A stretch of DNA of 36,150 bases from Bradyrhizobium sp. (lineage in GTDB: Bacteria; Pseudomonadota; Alphaproteobacteria; Rhizobiales; Xanthobacteraceae), in assembly GCA_021732175.1 (NCBI GenBank), contig JAKFVP010000553.1, forward strand, positions 1 to 36,150, written 5' to 3'. Both the position numbers and the translations under genes were made by a program. Of this stretch, positions 19,413 to 27,817 are shown one piece after another; the stretch's first letter is position 1, and each line of letters starts with the position of its first letter. Under the pieces are notes generated by a model that did not search any database, was not told the origin of the DNA, and was given only the letters and a program-made list of their open reading frames with translations.

Positions 19413-19531
19413 CACCTCTCCCCACCGGGGAGAGGTCGGCGCGCAGCGCCGGGTGAGGGCCGCTGGTCCCACGAGAGAGCGTACCCCCTCACCCGCGCCT
19501 TCGGCGCGACCTCTCCCAATGGGAGAGGTGA
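19413..19531. repeat. Intergenic palindromic repeat (TCACCTCTCCCCACCGGGGAGAGGT ... ACCTCTCCCAATGGGAGAGGTGA)
   Basis: Two flanking hairpins plus GGCGCGCAGCGCC and GCGCCTTCGGCGC elements. Confidence 0.9.
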
Positions 19532-19562
19532 AACGGCGTTGGCGCGGGACCGAGTCAAGATA

Positions 19563-20813
19563 TCACCAGCCTTTATAGGGCATGACAGGCGGCTTCTCTG
19601 CGGTTGCCTTGGGCCAGACCGCAACATAATTCTGCCCGTCCTGCAGCTGGATGATGAAGCCGGAGGCCAGGATATTCTGGCCCTTCTCGTCGAACTTCAC
19701 GCCCTTGTAGCCGAGCACGAGCTGGTCGGGCTTGAGGTCGGTCGCCTTCAGTGCCGCCTGGATCTTGGCGGGATCGGTGGAGCCGGCGCGGTTGATTGCT
19801 TCCATCAGCACGAGGAAGCCGGTCATCTGCCGGCCGGCGGTGTCGTCCATCTCGTCGCCACTCTTGTCCTTGTACATCTTGGCGATGATGGCGGTGGGCG
19901 AGCCGGGCTTGCCGACGCTCCAGGACGAGCGGTTGAAGGCGCCTACCGAAATATTGCCGGCGGCCTTCAGGAAGGACGGATCGGAATAGCCGGCGTCGTC
20001 GGCGAGCAGCATCGGCGGCTTGTAGTCCTGCGCCTGCATGGTTTTCGCAAACAGGATCGCATCCGACGTGTAGGTGATCATGATCACGACGTCGGGCTTC
20101 TTCTCCTTGAGCTGCAACACCTGGCTCTGGATGTCGGTGGCATTGGCGGGATAAGCGACGTCGATGATATTGGCCATGCCCTTGGCCTTGAATGCGGCCG
20201 TGATGGTGTTGGCGACCGAGGTGCCATATTCGGTGTTGTCATGCACCAGCGCAACGCTATCGACCTTGGCGCCGGCCGCCTTCATGTCGGTGAGGAAGTC
20301 GTAATAGTCGCGCGCGAAGTCGGACGCGACCGGCGTGGTACGGAAGAACCATTTGAAACCGCGCTCGGTGAGCCCCGCCGCGACGGATTCGCCGTTGACC
20401 AAGGGGATGCCGTATTTCTCGGTAATCTGGCTGACGGTGAGCGTGACGCCGGACTGGTAGGCGCCGGTCAGTGCGACCACCTTCTCTTCCGTGATCAGGC
20501 GAAGCGCCTGGTTCTGGCCCGTGGCAGGGCTGCCCTGGTTGTCGGCGAACACGACTTCGACCTTGGCGCCGCCGAGGCCAGGAAGGCCTGCGCCCTTGGC
20601 AAGCGGGAAGTCGCCGAGCTCGGGGTGGTCGTTGTTGATGATGTCCATTGCGACTTCGATCGCCGCCTTGGCATGATTGCCGGCGCTGGCGGCATTGCCG
20701 CTGAAGGGGAAGATCGCGCCGATCTTGACCGTCTGCTGTGCGAGGGCGCCGCTCGTCAGCGCAAGCGACATCGCGGCAGCCGAAAGCAGCCCGAGCATAT
20801 GCTTGAATTTCAT
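19563..20813 (-). CDS. ABC transporter substrate-binding protein (Liv family)
   Basis: Signal peptide; TVKIGAIFPFSGNAASAGNHAKAAIEVAMDIIN; upstream of livHMGF. Confidence 0.92.
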   Translation of the reverse strand: MKFKHMLGLLSAAAMSLALTSGALAQQTVKIGAIFPFSGNAASAGNHAKAAIEVAMDIINNDHPELGDFPLAKGAGLPGLGGAKVEVVFADNQGSPATGQNQALRLITEEKVVALTGAYQSGVTLTVSQITEKYGIPLVNGESVAAGLTERGFKWFFRTTPVASDFARDYYDFLTDMKAAGAKVDSVALVHDNTEYGTSVANTITAAFKAKGMANIIDVAYPANATDIQSQVLQLKEKKPDVVIMITYTSDAILFAKTMQAQDYKPPMLLADDAGYSDPSFLKAAGNISVGAFNRSSWSVGKPGSPTAIIAKMYKDKSGDEMDDTAGRQMTGFLVLMEAINRAGSTDPAKIQAALKATDLKPDQLVLGYKGVKFDEKGQNILASGFIIQLQDGQNYVAVWPKATAEKPPVMPYKGW

Positions 20814-21287
20814 GTGATCGTCTCCAGGTGTGCGCCCCGCGGTGCGCGGGCTTGCTGCAAAGCATGGCGCCGCGAAATACGGCGGCGGCGTCCGTTTCCT
20901 CTTCTTTTTGGTAGCGCAAGCATTGCATGCCCGCGAAGGGGCGGCAAGTTGCGACGGGGTCGCGGAATGACGCGGCGATATCGGTCATTGGTCGCAGAAT
21001 GTGCGCGCAGCGCTTTCGAGAGGCAGGCGCCGGGCGATCGCGCGCGGCGCAACCACTGCCCTCAATCCGTGCGCGGCAATCGCCTTCGTTGCAGTCGCAT
21101 CGGGCGATGCCCGGACGTCGCCACCCGGGCAGCGTGGCGCGCAAAATGACCGCGCTTCCGCGCTTGCCAAGGACAGGATCAAGCGAGTAGAACCACCCCG
21201 CCAGCGGGGCAGTGATTTGTCCTGAACCCGCCGTAAGCGATTTACCCGGATAGCCAACTAAGGCATTGATTATTCTGGGTATTCCGT

Positions 21288-21361
21288 TGGGGAATGGTGT
21301 AACGGTAGCACAACAGACTCTGACTCTGTTTGTCTTGGTTCGAATCCAGGTTCCCCAGCCA
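21288..21361 (+). tRNA. tRNA-Gln (anticodon CTG), CCA encoded
   Basis: Acceptor TGGGGAA / TTCCCCA, D-arm TGGTGTAACGGTAGCACA, anticodon arm ACAGA-CTCTGAC-TCTGT, T-arm GGTTCGAATCC, then GCCA. Confidence 0.96.
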
Positions 21362-21414
21362 ACTACACCGCCATGCAGAGCTCGGTCTCCATTTGGCGAC
21401 CCGCGAATGTGCCG

Positions 21415-22299
21415 CTAATCCCAACTGACCATCGGCGGCATCGAACTGAGGATGGTTTCGACATTGCCGCCGGTTCGGAGCCCGAACATCGTGCCCCGGT
21501 CGTAAAGCAGGTTGAACTCCGCGTAGAGACTGCGGCAGGCGAGTTGCTGTTTCCTCTCCTGCCCGGTCCAGGCTTCCCGCATCCTGCGCCTGACAATGCC
21601 CGGATAGGCTTCCAGCAGTGCAAGCCCGACGTCGCGGGTGAACGCAAAATCTTTTGCGAAGTCGCCGCTGTTGAGGTGGTCGTAGAAGATGCCGCCGACG
21701 CCGCGGGCTTCGTTGCGGTGAGGTAGGAAGAAGTACTCATCGGCCCACGCCTTGAACTTCGGATAGTAGGATGGATCGTGGGCGTCGCAGGCGCGCTGCA
21801 TCGCGCGGTGAAACACGGCGGCATCCGTGGCCTGCTGCGACCGCTGCTCAGGCAGCATGGGCGTCAGGTCGGCACCGCCTCCAAACCACCCTACCGACGT
21901 CGCCAGAAATCGCGTGTTCATGTGCACTGTAGGTACACGCGGGCTGCGCGGATGTATGATGAGGCTGATGCTGGTCGAGAGATAGTCGAGCTGCTTGTCG
22001 CCACCGGGAAGCGTTTTCGCGAGCTCCGGCGTCAGCTTCCCGTTGGCGGAGGAGGTGTGGACGGCGGCCTTCTCGAACAGGCGGCCTCCCTTAAGGAACC
22101 CGCCCGTGCCGCCGCCCTCGCCCGACTTTCTGTTCCAAGGCTTGAAGGCAAACGAGGCCGGCGTCCCCGGAAACAATTCCGGGGGCGCCTCCTGTTCGAG
22201 AATTTCAAGCGCCGCGCAGATGCGGCTGCGCAGGCTCTCGAACCAGGCACGGGCCTGCGCTCGCTGCACTTCGACCGAGCCGGCTTCGTGGTAGGTCAC
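21415..22299 (-). CDS. hemF: Oxygen-dependent coproporphyrinogen III oxidase
   Basis: VPTVHMNTRFL, GWFGGGADLTPMLP, YYPKFKAWADEYFFLPHRNEARGVGGIFYDHL, EFNLLYDRGTMFGLRTGGNVETILSSMPP. Confidence 0.96.
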   Translation of the reverse strand: MTYHEAGSVEVQRAQARAWFESLRSRICAALEILEQEAPPELFPGTPASFAFKPWNRKSGEGGGTGGFLKGGRLFEKAAVHTSSANGKLTPELAKTLPGGDKQLDYLSTSISLIIHPRSPRVPTVHMNTRFLATSVGWFGGGADLTPMLPEQRSQQATDAAVFHRAMQRACDAHDPSYYPKFKAWADEYFFLPHRNEARGVGGIFYDHLNSGDFAKDFAFTRDVGLALLEAYPGIVRRRMREAWTGQERKQQLACRSLYAEFNLLYDRGTMFGLRTGGNVETILSSMPPMVSWD

Positions 22300-22307
22300 G
22301 GCGAGCC

Positions 22308-23519
22308 TCAGGCGGCCTGCGCGAGACCTACCTCCGCCCAGATTTCCGACAGCGCCGCCACCAGCGCCTCGATGTCAGCATCCGTGTGGTGCGGTGACGG
22401 CGTGATGCGCAGCCGCTCCGTGCCGCGCGGCACGGTCGGATAGTTGATCGGCTGCACATAGATGCCGTAGCGATCGAGCAGAACGTCGCTGATCTGCTTG
22501 CAGAGCACGGGGTCGCGCACCATGACCGGAACGATGTGGCTCGGGTTGTCCATGTGATTGACCCCGGCCTCGTCGAGGCGCCGGCGCAACGTCGCGACGC
22601 GATCTTGATGCCGCTCTCGCTCCGCCGAACTCGCCTTGAGGTGACGGATGCTGGTGAGGGCGCCCGCCGCGACTGCTGGCGGCAGCGCGCTGGAGAAGAT
22701 GAAACCGGATGCGAAGCTGCGCACGAAATCGCAGACGGTATGTGAACCAGTGATATAGCCGCCGATCACTCCGAACGCCTTGGCGAGCGTACCCTCGATC
22801 ACGGTGAGACGTTGGCTCAGCCCTTCGCGGTCGGAAATGCCGCCGCCGCGTGGTCCGTAGAGGCCGACGGCGTGGACCTCGTCCAGATAGGTCAGCGCGT
22901 TGAACTCGTCTGCAGCATCGCAAATCTCCGATATCGGCGCGATGTCGCCGTCCATCGAATACACCGACTCGAAAGCAATCAGTTTTGGCACGCTGCGATC
23001 GACGTCGGCGAGCTTGCTCCGGAGGTCGGCGACGTCATTGTGCCGGAACACCTGCGTCTCGCAACGGCTGTGCCGCATGCCTTCGATCATCGAGGCATGG
23101 TTCAGTTCGTCCGAGAAGATGATGCAGCCCGGCATGCGGGCAGCCAGCGTGCTCAGCGTGGTCCAGTTGGAGACGTAGCCCGAGTTGAACAGGAGGGCCG
23201 ACTGCTTGCCGTGCAGGTCGGCGAGCTCCTGCTCCAGCAAGATGTGATAATGATTGGTGCCCGCGATGTTGCGCGTGCCGCCGGCGCCGGCGCCGCAGCG
23301 ATCCAGCGCCTCATGCATCGCGGCGAGCACTTTGGGATGCTGGCCCATGCCGAGATAGTCGTTGGAGCACCAGACGGAAACCTCGCGCTGGCCGCTCGGA
23401 CTATGATGCGTCGCCTTCGGGAAGGCACCTACCTTGCGTTCGAGGTCGGCAAACACGCGGTAGCGTCCCTCGCGGCGAAGACCATCGAGCTGGCGTCGGA
23501 AATAGTCTTCATAGTTCAT
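22308..23519 (-). CDS. hemA: 5-aminolevulinate synthase
   Basis: [66 protein letters not shown]. Confidence 0.96.
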   Translation of the reverse strand: MNYEDYFRRQLDGLRREGRYRVFADLERKVGAFPKATHHSPSGQREVSVWCSNDYLGMGQHPKVLAAMHEALDRCGAGAGGTRNIAGTNHYHILLEQELADLHGKQSALLFNSGYVSNWTTLSTLAARMPGCIIFSDELNHASMIEGMRHSRCETQVFRHNDVADLRSKLADVDRSVPKLIAFESVYSMDGDIAPISEICDAADEFNALTYLDEVHAVGLYGPRGGGISDREGLSQRLTVIEGTLAKAFGVIGGYITGSHTVCDFVRSFASGFIFSSALPPAVAAGALTSIRHLKASSAERERHQDRVATLRRRLDEAGVNHMDNPSHIVPVMVRDPVLCKQISDVLLDRYGIYVQPINYPTVPRGTERLRITPSPHHTDADIEALVAALSEIWAEVGLAQAA

Positions 23520-23530
23520 GGTGCTCTCCC

Positions 23531-24538
23531 CTATGCAGGTCGGTTGGTGTTGGTTGAAACGTCCGGACGCGCGGCGCCGGTCAGGCCGGCGAGCCCGATC
23601 ATGGCAGGGGCTTGCGCCTGCTGCTCCCGATAGGCCTGCCGGAACTGATCCTCCAGACGTTGGCGCGCGGAGCAGGCCGCGGCTTTCGGTAACGCTTTAT
23701 TCGCATCGGCGACGCCGCCGGGAATGACGGAAAGCTGGGGACGCGCCGCCGGCTGTTGCGGCGGGGCGCTCGGCTTTTCTTGCGGTTTCGCACGAACACT
23801 CCAGCGCCAGAGGTCGGTGACCGATACTGGCAGCACCATGAACCAGTGCTCGAGCGCACCAAGGGCGACGAGCACAGCCAACAGGGCAAACGCCAGCTCC
23901 TCGAAATCGGAGCCGGCGGTCATTGCCATGACGACGAAAAGCGCTGCGGCGGAGGTGGCCGCCGTGACCGATACCGGAAACAGCCAGTTCATCGGCTTGC
24001 GGGCAAAATAGCTGCGCAGGAAATCCACCTGCGACGGCATCAACTCGTCGTTCAGAGTCCTCACGCCGAGAAACAGGTTGATCTTGGCGCTCTGGCGCAG
24101 CACCAGCAGCGCCGCGAAAGTCCACCAACCCAGTTGATTTGCCGCGCCGGTCGTCACCGCGAACGTCAGCGCGGCCGTCGCGATCAGCAGCAGCTCATGA
24201 TAGGCAATCGCCTGGAGCGCGTAACCGACACGTTCGACACCACTGACGCCTTTCGGACACGGTTCCGGCCGCGGGCCCGTGATCCAGCCCGCGAGCAGCG
24301 AGATTTCGACGGCACCCCAGAGCAGGATCGCGCAGGTGAACGCGCAGTAAGCGCCGGCTGCTCCGGTGTCGCTCCTGCTGGCGACGATTCCCGCGAGCGA
24401 GGCTGCCGCCAGCGCGACGGCCGCCAGCTTGAGAAACACACCGTGGCGCGCCGAAAGCGCCACCAGCAGGAGCACGGCTCCGGTAGAGAACCACCAGACG
24501 AACAGGACATACGGGACGGCGATTGCGAGCGTGCCCAT
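23531..24538 (-). CDS. puhE: Photosynthetic complex assembly protein PuhE
   Basis: Polytopic membrane protein from [26 protein letters not shown]; position between acsF and hem[28 protein letters not shown] motif. Confidence 0.85.
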   Translation of the reverse strand: MGTLAIAVPYVLFVWWFSTGAVLLLVALSARHGVFLKLAAVALAAASLAGIVASRSDTGAAGAYCAFTCAILLWGAVEISLLAGWITGPRPEPCPKGVSGVERVGYALQAIAYHELLLIATAALTFAVTTGAANQLGWWTFAALLVLRQSAKINLFLGVRTLNDELMPSQVDFLRSYFARKPMNWLFPVSVTAATSAAALFVVMAMTAGSDFEELAFALLAVLVALGALEHWFMVLPVSVTDLWRWSVRAKPQEKPSAPPQQPAARPQLSVIPGGVADANKALPKAAACSARQRLEDQFRQAYREQQAQAPAMIGLAGLTGAARPDVSTNTNRPA

Positions 24539-24551
24539 GGCGCGCCTCCCC

Positions 24552-25613
24552 TTACCAGGCGGGTTGCAGCCTGATCTCGTGCGGCAGTTCATTCTTCTTC
24601 GCAGGCAGCAGAAACATCCGGCCAAAGGCGGCAGCCGCCGCCAGCGGCAGGAACAGGCGTTTGAGACGCCCCCTTAGGCCGCCCTGCTCCTTTGCATCCG
24701 CGATCGCTTCCGATATCAGCCGCAGCTTTTCGAGACCGGCGAGGAAGCGCGGATCGTCAATGTCGAGCACGACGGGGAACACCTGGCGCGAAATTTCCGA
24801 GGTGATGCGGAACACCCGCATGTCGTATTCGGTCGGCTTCATGCCGAGCGCCTCATGAAACGCCGGGCGCATGTGATCGCGCACATACATCGTGGCGAAC
24901 ACCGCAAGCAGGAAGAATTTTATCCAGAGCTTGTTGTGGCCACGCAGCAGCTTTGGATCGGCGCGCATCAGGAGCGCGAAGGCCTCACCGTGGCGAAACT
25001 CGTCGTTGCACCAGCGTTCGAACCAGCGGAAGATCGGATGGAACTGGCGGTCCGGATTGCGCTCCATCTGACGGAAGATGGTGATGTAGCGCGCATAGCC
25101 GATCTTCTCCGACAGATACGTCGCGTAGAAGATGAACTTCGGCCGGAAATAGGTGTACTGCTTCGCCTTGGTCAGGAAGCCGAGATCGACGCCAATGCCG
25201 TGATCCTTGAGGATCTCGTTGATGAACCCGGCGTGGCGCGCCTCGTCGCGGCTCATATAAGTGAAGAGCTCGCGGATATCGGGGTTCTTGATCCGCTTCT
25301 TGATCTCGGCATAGAGCACGCAGCCGGAGAACTCGGCGGTCAGCGAGCTCACGAGGAAATCCTTGAACTCCTTGCGCAGCTCCGGCGGAAGGTCGTCGAG
25401 ATCCTTGGCGAATTCGTCGGTCTTGACGAAATGCTTCTTGTTGAAGTCCGCGCGCAGGTCGGCCATCACGCTGTTCCATTCCGCGCGCACCAGATCGACG
25501 TTGAGGCGATCCATGGCGTCGAAGTCCGTGGTGTAGAAGCGCGGACTGAGGATGGTGTCCTGGCAGGCGATGTCCGTTGATGTCGTGCGGGTGCCGCCTT
25601 CGGTTGCGATCAT
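24552..25613 (-). CDS. acsF: Mg-protoporphyrin IX monomethyl ester (oxidative) cyclase, aerobic di-iron type
   Basis: [47 protein letters not shown] and [11 protein letters not shown] di-iron ligand regions. Confidence 0.96.
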   Translation of the reverse strand: MIATEGGTRTTSTDIACQDTILSPRFYTTDFDAMDRLNVDLVRAEWNSVMADLRADFNKKHFVKTDEFAKDLDDLPPELRKEFKDFLVSSLTAEFSGCVLYAEIKKRIKNPDIRELFTYMSRDEARHAGFINEILKDHGIGVDLGFLTKAKQYTYFRPKFIFYATYLSEKIGYARYITIFRQMERNPDRQFHPIFRWFERWCNDEFRHGEAFALLMRADPKLLRGHNKLWIKFFLLAVFATMYVRDHMRPAFHEALGMKPTEYDMRVFRITSEISRQVFPVVLDIDDPRFLAGLEKLRLISEAIADAKEQGGLRGRLKRLFLPLAAAAAFGRMFLLPAKKNELPHEIRLQPAW

Positions 25614-25915
25614 GCTGCCCTCCCATTCGAGAAGCTGACTTCATAGAGTTCGGTTAGTTCGAGATAGCCGGCGAGGTACGTGAGCGTGCGTTTGAATGCC
25701 CCTGCTCTCACGACGGTAGCGGTGCGGCGGAGATTGACACGGTCGCCGAACGCCACCCGGATCGGCGCGCCGTGAATGGTGACCTCGTCGCCGGGCCTGA
25801 TCTCGACATCGTTGTCGAGGCTGACATGGGCATGCAGGCTCTCCCCGGTCTGCTCGACCTCTATGGTGCAGCCGACATCGAAGCTGCGCGGTTCCGATCG
25901 CCAGAGCAGGTTCAT
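25610..25915 (-). CDS. Conserved-looking hypothetical protein of the puh-acsF block (101 aa)
   Basis: 4-bp overlaps with both puhC and acsF; predominantly beta-strand-like composition ([36 protein letters not shown]). Confidence 0.85.
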   Translation of the reverse strand: MNLLWRSEPRSFDVGCTIEVEQTGESLHAHVSLDNDVEIRPGDEVTIHGAPIRVAFGDRVNLRRTATVVRAGAFKRTLTYLAGYLELTELYEVSFSNGRAA

Positions 25916-26370
25916 GGCTTGTCACCTCCCAGCATCGTCAGCCTTGCGAATGTCTGCATGTTGCCCACGCCGAATGCGGCGAGTTCGACGCGGCGCCCGG
26001 TCGAAGGGTCGTCCAGCGTGGTCTGGCCGTTCGGCCATGTGGCTATGACAAAGGGCGGCGCGGAGCCGACGCCGCGGCGCTGGCGGTCGTAAGCAAGGCT
26101 GCGCAGCGCCGTCCTCACAAAGCCGTCGGTGCCGGCTTCGATCACGCCAACAACCGTTCCTGTTTCCGGCGCGATCACGGAAATGCCGCCATCCGGGCGG
26201 TCCTGGAACTGCAGCGCAACGGAGCTGACGGGCACGGAATATCCAGCGCGCACCGCGCCGAAGCCTGTCGCCTTGCCGACCGCGGCCGCCAGGATTGCAA
26301 AGGAGATCAGCGCGGCCGCACCAATCAGCGCGCCTCGCGGGACGTTTCGATCAGCAACAGCTTCGCTCAT
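25912..26370 (-). CDS. puhC: Photosynthetic complex assembly protein PuhC
   Basis: From MSEAVADRNVPRGALIGAAALISFAIL; single N-terminal TM; FQDRPDGGISVIAPETGTVVGVIEAGTDGFVRTALRSL. Confidence 0.85.
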   Translation of the reverse strand: MSEAVADRNVPRGALIGAAALISFAILAAAVGKATGFGAVRAGYSVPVSSVALQFQDRPDGGISVIAPETGTVVGVIEAGTDGFVRTALRSLAYDRQRRGVGSAPPFVIATWPNGQTTLDDPSTGRRVELAAFGVGNMQTFARLTMLGGDKP

Positions 26371-26381
26371 CTCGTCCTCCT

Positions 26382-27032
26382 CTATGCCGCCGACGCAATC
26401 GCCTGCACCGGGCGCACCAGACGCGGCACGGGCATCACCGCCGCTGTCGGCTCGGGCGCCGGAGACGAGGCCGCGACGAGTGCTTTGGAAAGAATATCTG
26501 CGACTCCCCGCGCGTCGGGCACACAGCGCAGCATCGGCTCGACCTGGCTCAGTCGCCACGGCCGCACATGCGGCCACAGCAGGAGGAAGGCGAGCCGCTT
26601 GTCGCTGATGACCGACAGCGGCAGATCGCCGGTTCCGTCGCTCCAGAGCTTGACATCGGCACTGCCGACCTGAGCGAAGGGAATCGTGAGTGTCATCGGC
26701 AGCACTGCGCCGAACTGGATCAGGACGCGGCGGCTGGTCAGGGTGTACCGCGTGGTGCGGCTATAGAGCCAGGCAAGCCCAGCCAGCAGCAGCATCGCGA
26801 TCGCGCAGGGCACGATCAGGCGTGAGCCACCAGATAAGGCATCGAGCCAGGACTGCCGCTCCATGGCGCGCGTGACGACCCCCGCCATGAACAGCAGTCC
26901 AAACCAGGCAAGCACCAGCCGCAGATGAAACACGCGGACCGCCAGCGAGCGAGCGCACGGCCTGCCCTGCCAGAGCAGGCGCTCGTCCTTCGGAAGCACC
27001 AGTTCGTCGAAACTTCCGATTGCCCGTTTCAC
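26382..27032 (-). CDS. puhB: Photosynthetic complex assembly protein PuhB (GTG start)
   Basis: KRAIGSFDELVLPKDERLLWQGRP; PH-like RTTRYTLTSRRVLIQFGAVLPMTLTIPF; GTG overlaps the puhA stop (GTGA). Confidence 0.88.
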   Translation of the reverse strand: MKRAIGSFDELVLPKDERLLWQGRPCARSLAVRVFHLRLVLAWFGLLFMAGVVTRAMERQSWLDALSGGSRLIVPCAIAMLLLAGLAWLYSRTTRYTLTSRRVLIQFGAVLPMTLTIPFAQVGSADVKLWSDGTGDLPLSVISDKRLAFLLLWPHVRPWRLSQVEPMLRCVPDARGVADILSKALVAASSPAPEPTAAVMPVPRLVRPVQAIASAA

Positions 27033-27799
27033 AGCAGCGGCTCCTGACGCGCGGGCGTGGCGTAGAGATTGCCGCCGCCGAAATAGCCGACTATCTTGTC
27101 TTCCTCGAGCTTGGTCACCTGATCGGGGTTGGCAATGCCGGGCGCATCGGCGAATTGCCGTCCCAGCACCGACTGCACCAGCACCCAACCGCGGTTCTTG
27201 TTGATCCGCGCCATGGTCATCGGCAGCAGGACATGGCGGCCCACGGCGCCTTCCACTTCGATCTCGAGATACCGGATCAGCATCTCGGCCCGATCGACCC
27301 AGACTTCGTTGACCTTGCCGCCGATTTCGCCATCGGCGCCGATCACGGCCATGCCGCGGGGATCCGGATCCTCCGCCGCAATTGAAATGGTGGTGTCGGC
27401 GCGCAACGGAACGATGGCGGGAATGTCGTCCATCGTCAGTTCCGGCACATCCTCGCGCGCGGCCCAGGAAGCGGGGCCGACGCCGTCGAGCATCGGATTG
27501 CCCGTCGGCACATAGGGCGAGCCAGGCCAGGGCGCCATCGGCTCCACCGGCGCATCGGCACGGTCGTTCTTCCAGGCCGGCGTGGTGGCGGTATGTCCCT
27601 TGCGCAGCAGATAGGTCTTCAGGCCGGGCATGGCCGGAAAGCCGATGCCGCTACGCCGGCCTGGGCCTTCATATTGCAGCGGATAGCCTTCGCGCTTGTC
27701 TTCGCGGCGCAGATAGAAGATCAGGCCTGCGAAGAAGATCCAGAAGCCGTAGAGCGTGACCTGCGCGACGTCGATTGAGCTCGTGAAGAAGGTTTGCAT
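27029..27799 (-). CDS. puhA: Photosynthetic reaction centre H subunit
   Basis: DVAQVTLYGFWIFFAGLIFYLRREDKREGYPL and C-terminal PRC-barrel region. Confidence 0.96.
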   Translation of the reverse strand: MQTFFTSSIDVAQVTLYGFWIFFAGLIFYLRREDKREGYPLQYEGPGRRSGIGFPAMPGLKTYLLRKGHTATTPAWKNDRADAPVEPMAPWPGSPYVPTGNPMLDGVGPASWAAREDVPELTMDDIPAIVPLRADTTISIAAEDPDPRGMAVIGADGEIGGKVNEVWVDRAEMLIRYLEIEVEGAVGRHVLLPMTMARINKNRGWVLVQSVLGRQFADAPGIANPDQVTKLEEDKIVGYFGGGNLYATPARQEPLL

Positions 27800-27817
27800 G
27801 ACGTCCTCCCGATTGGA

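Noticed and set aside
18520-19425. N-terminal extension of the 632-aa LivM ORF
   Set aside because: Out-of-frame reading of livH; the real LivM starts at 18519.
20814-21287. Possible gene or pseudogene in the 470-bp gap before the tRNA
   Set aside because: Only short overlapping ORFs without recognisable motifs; left unannotated.
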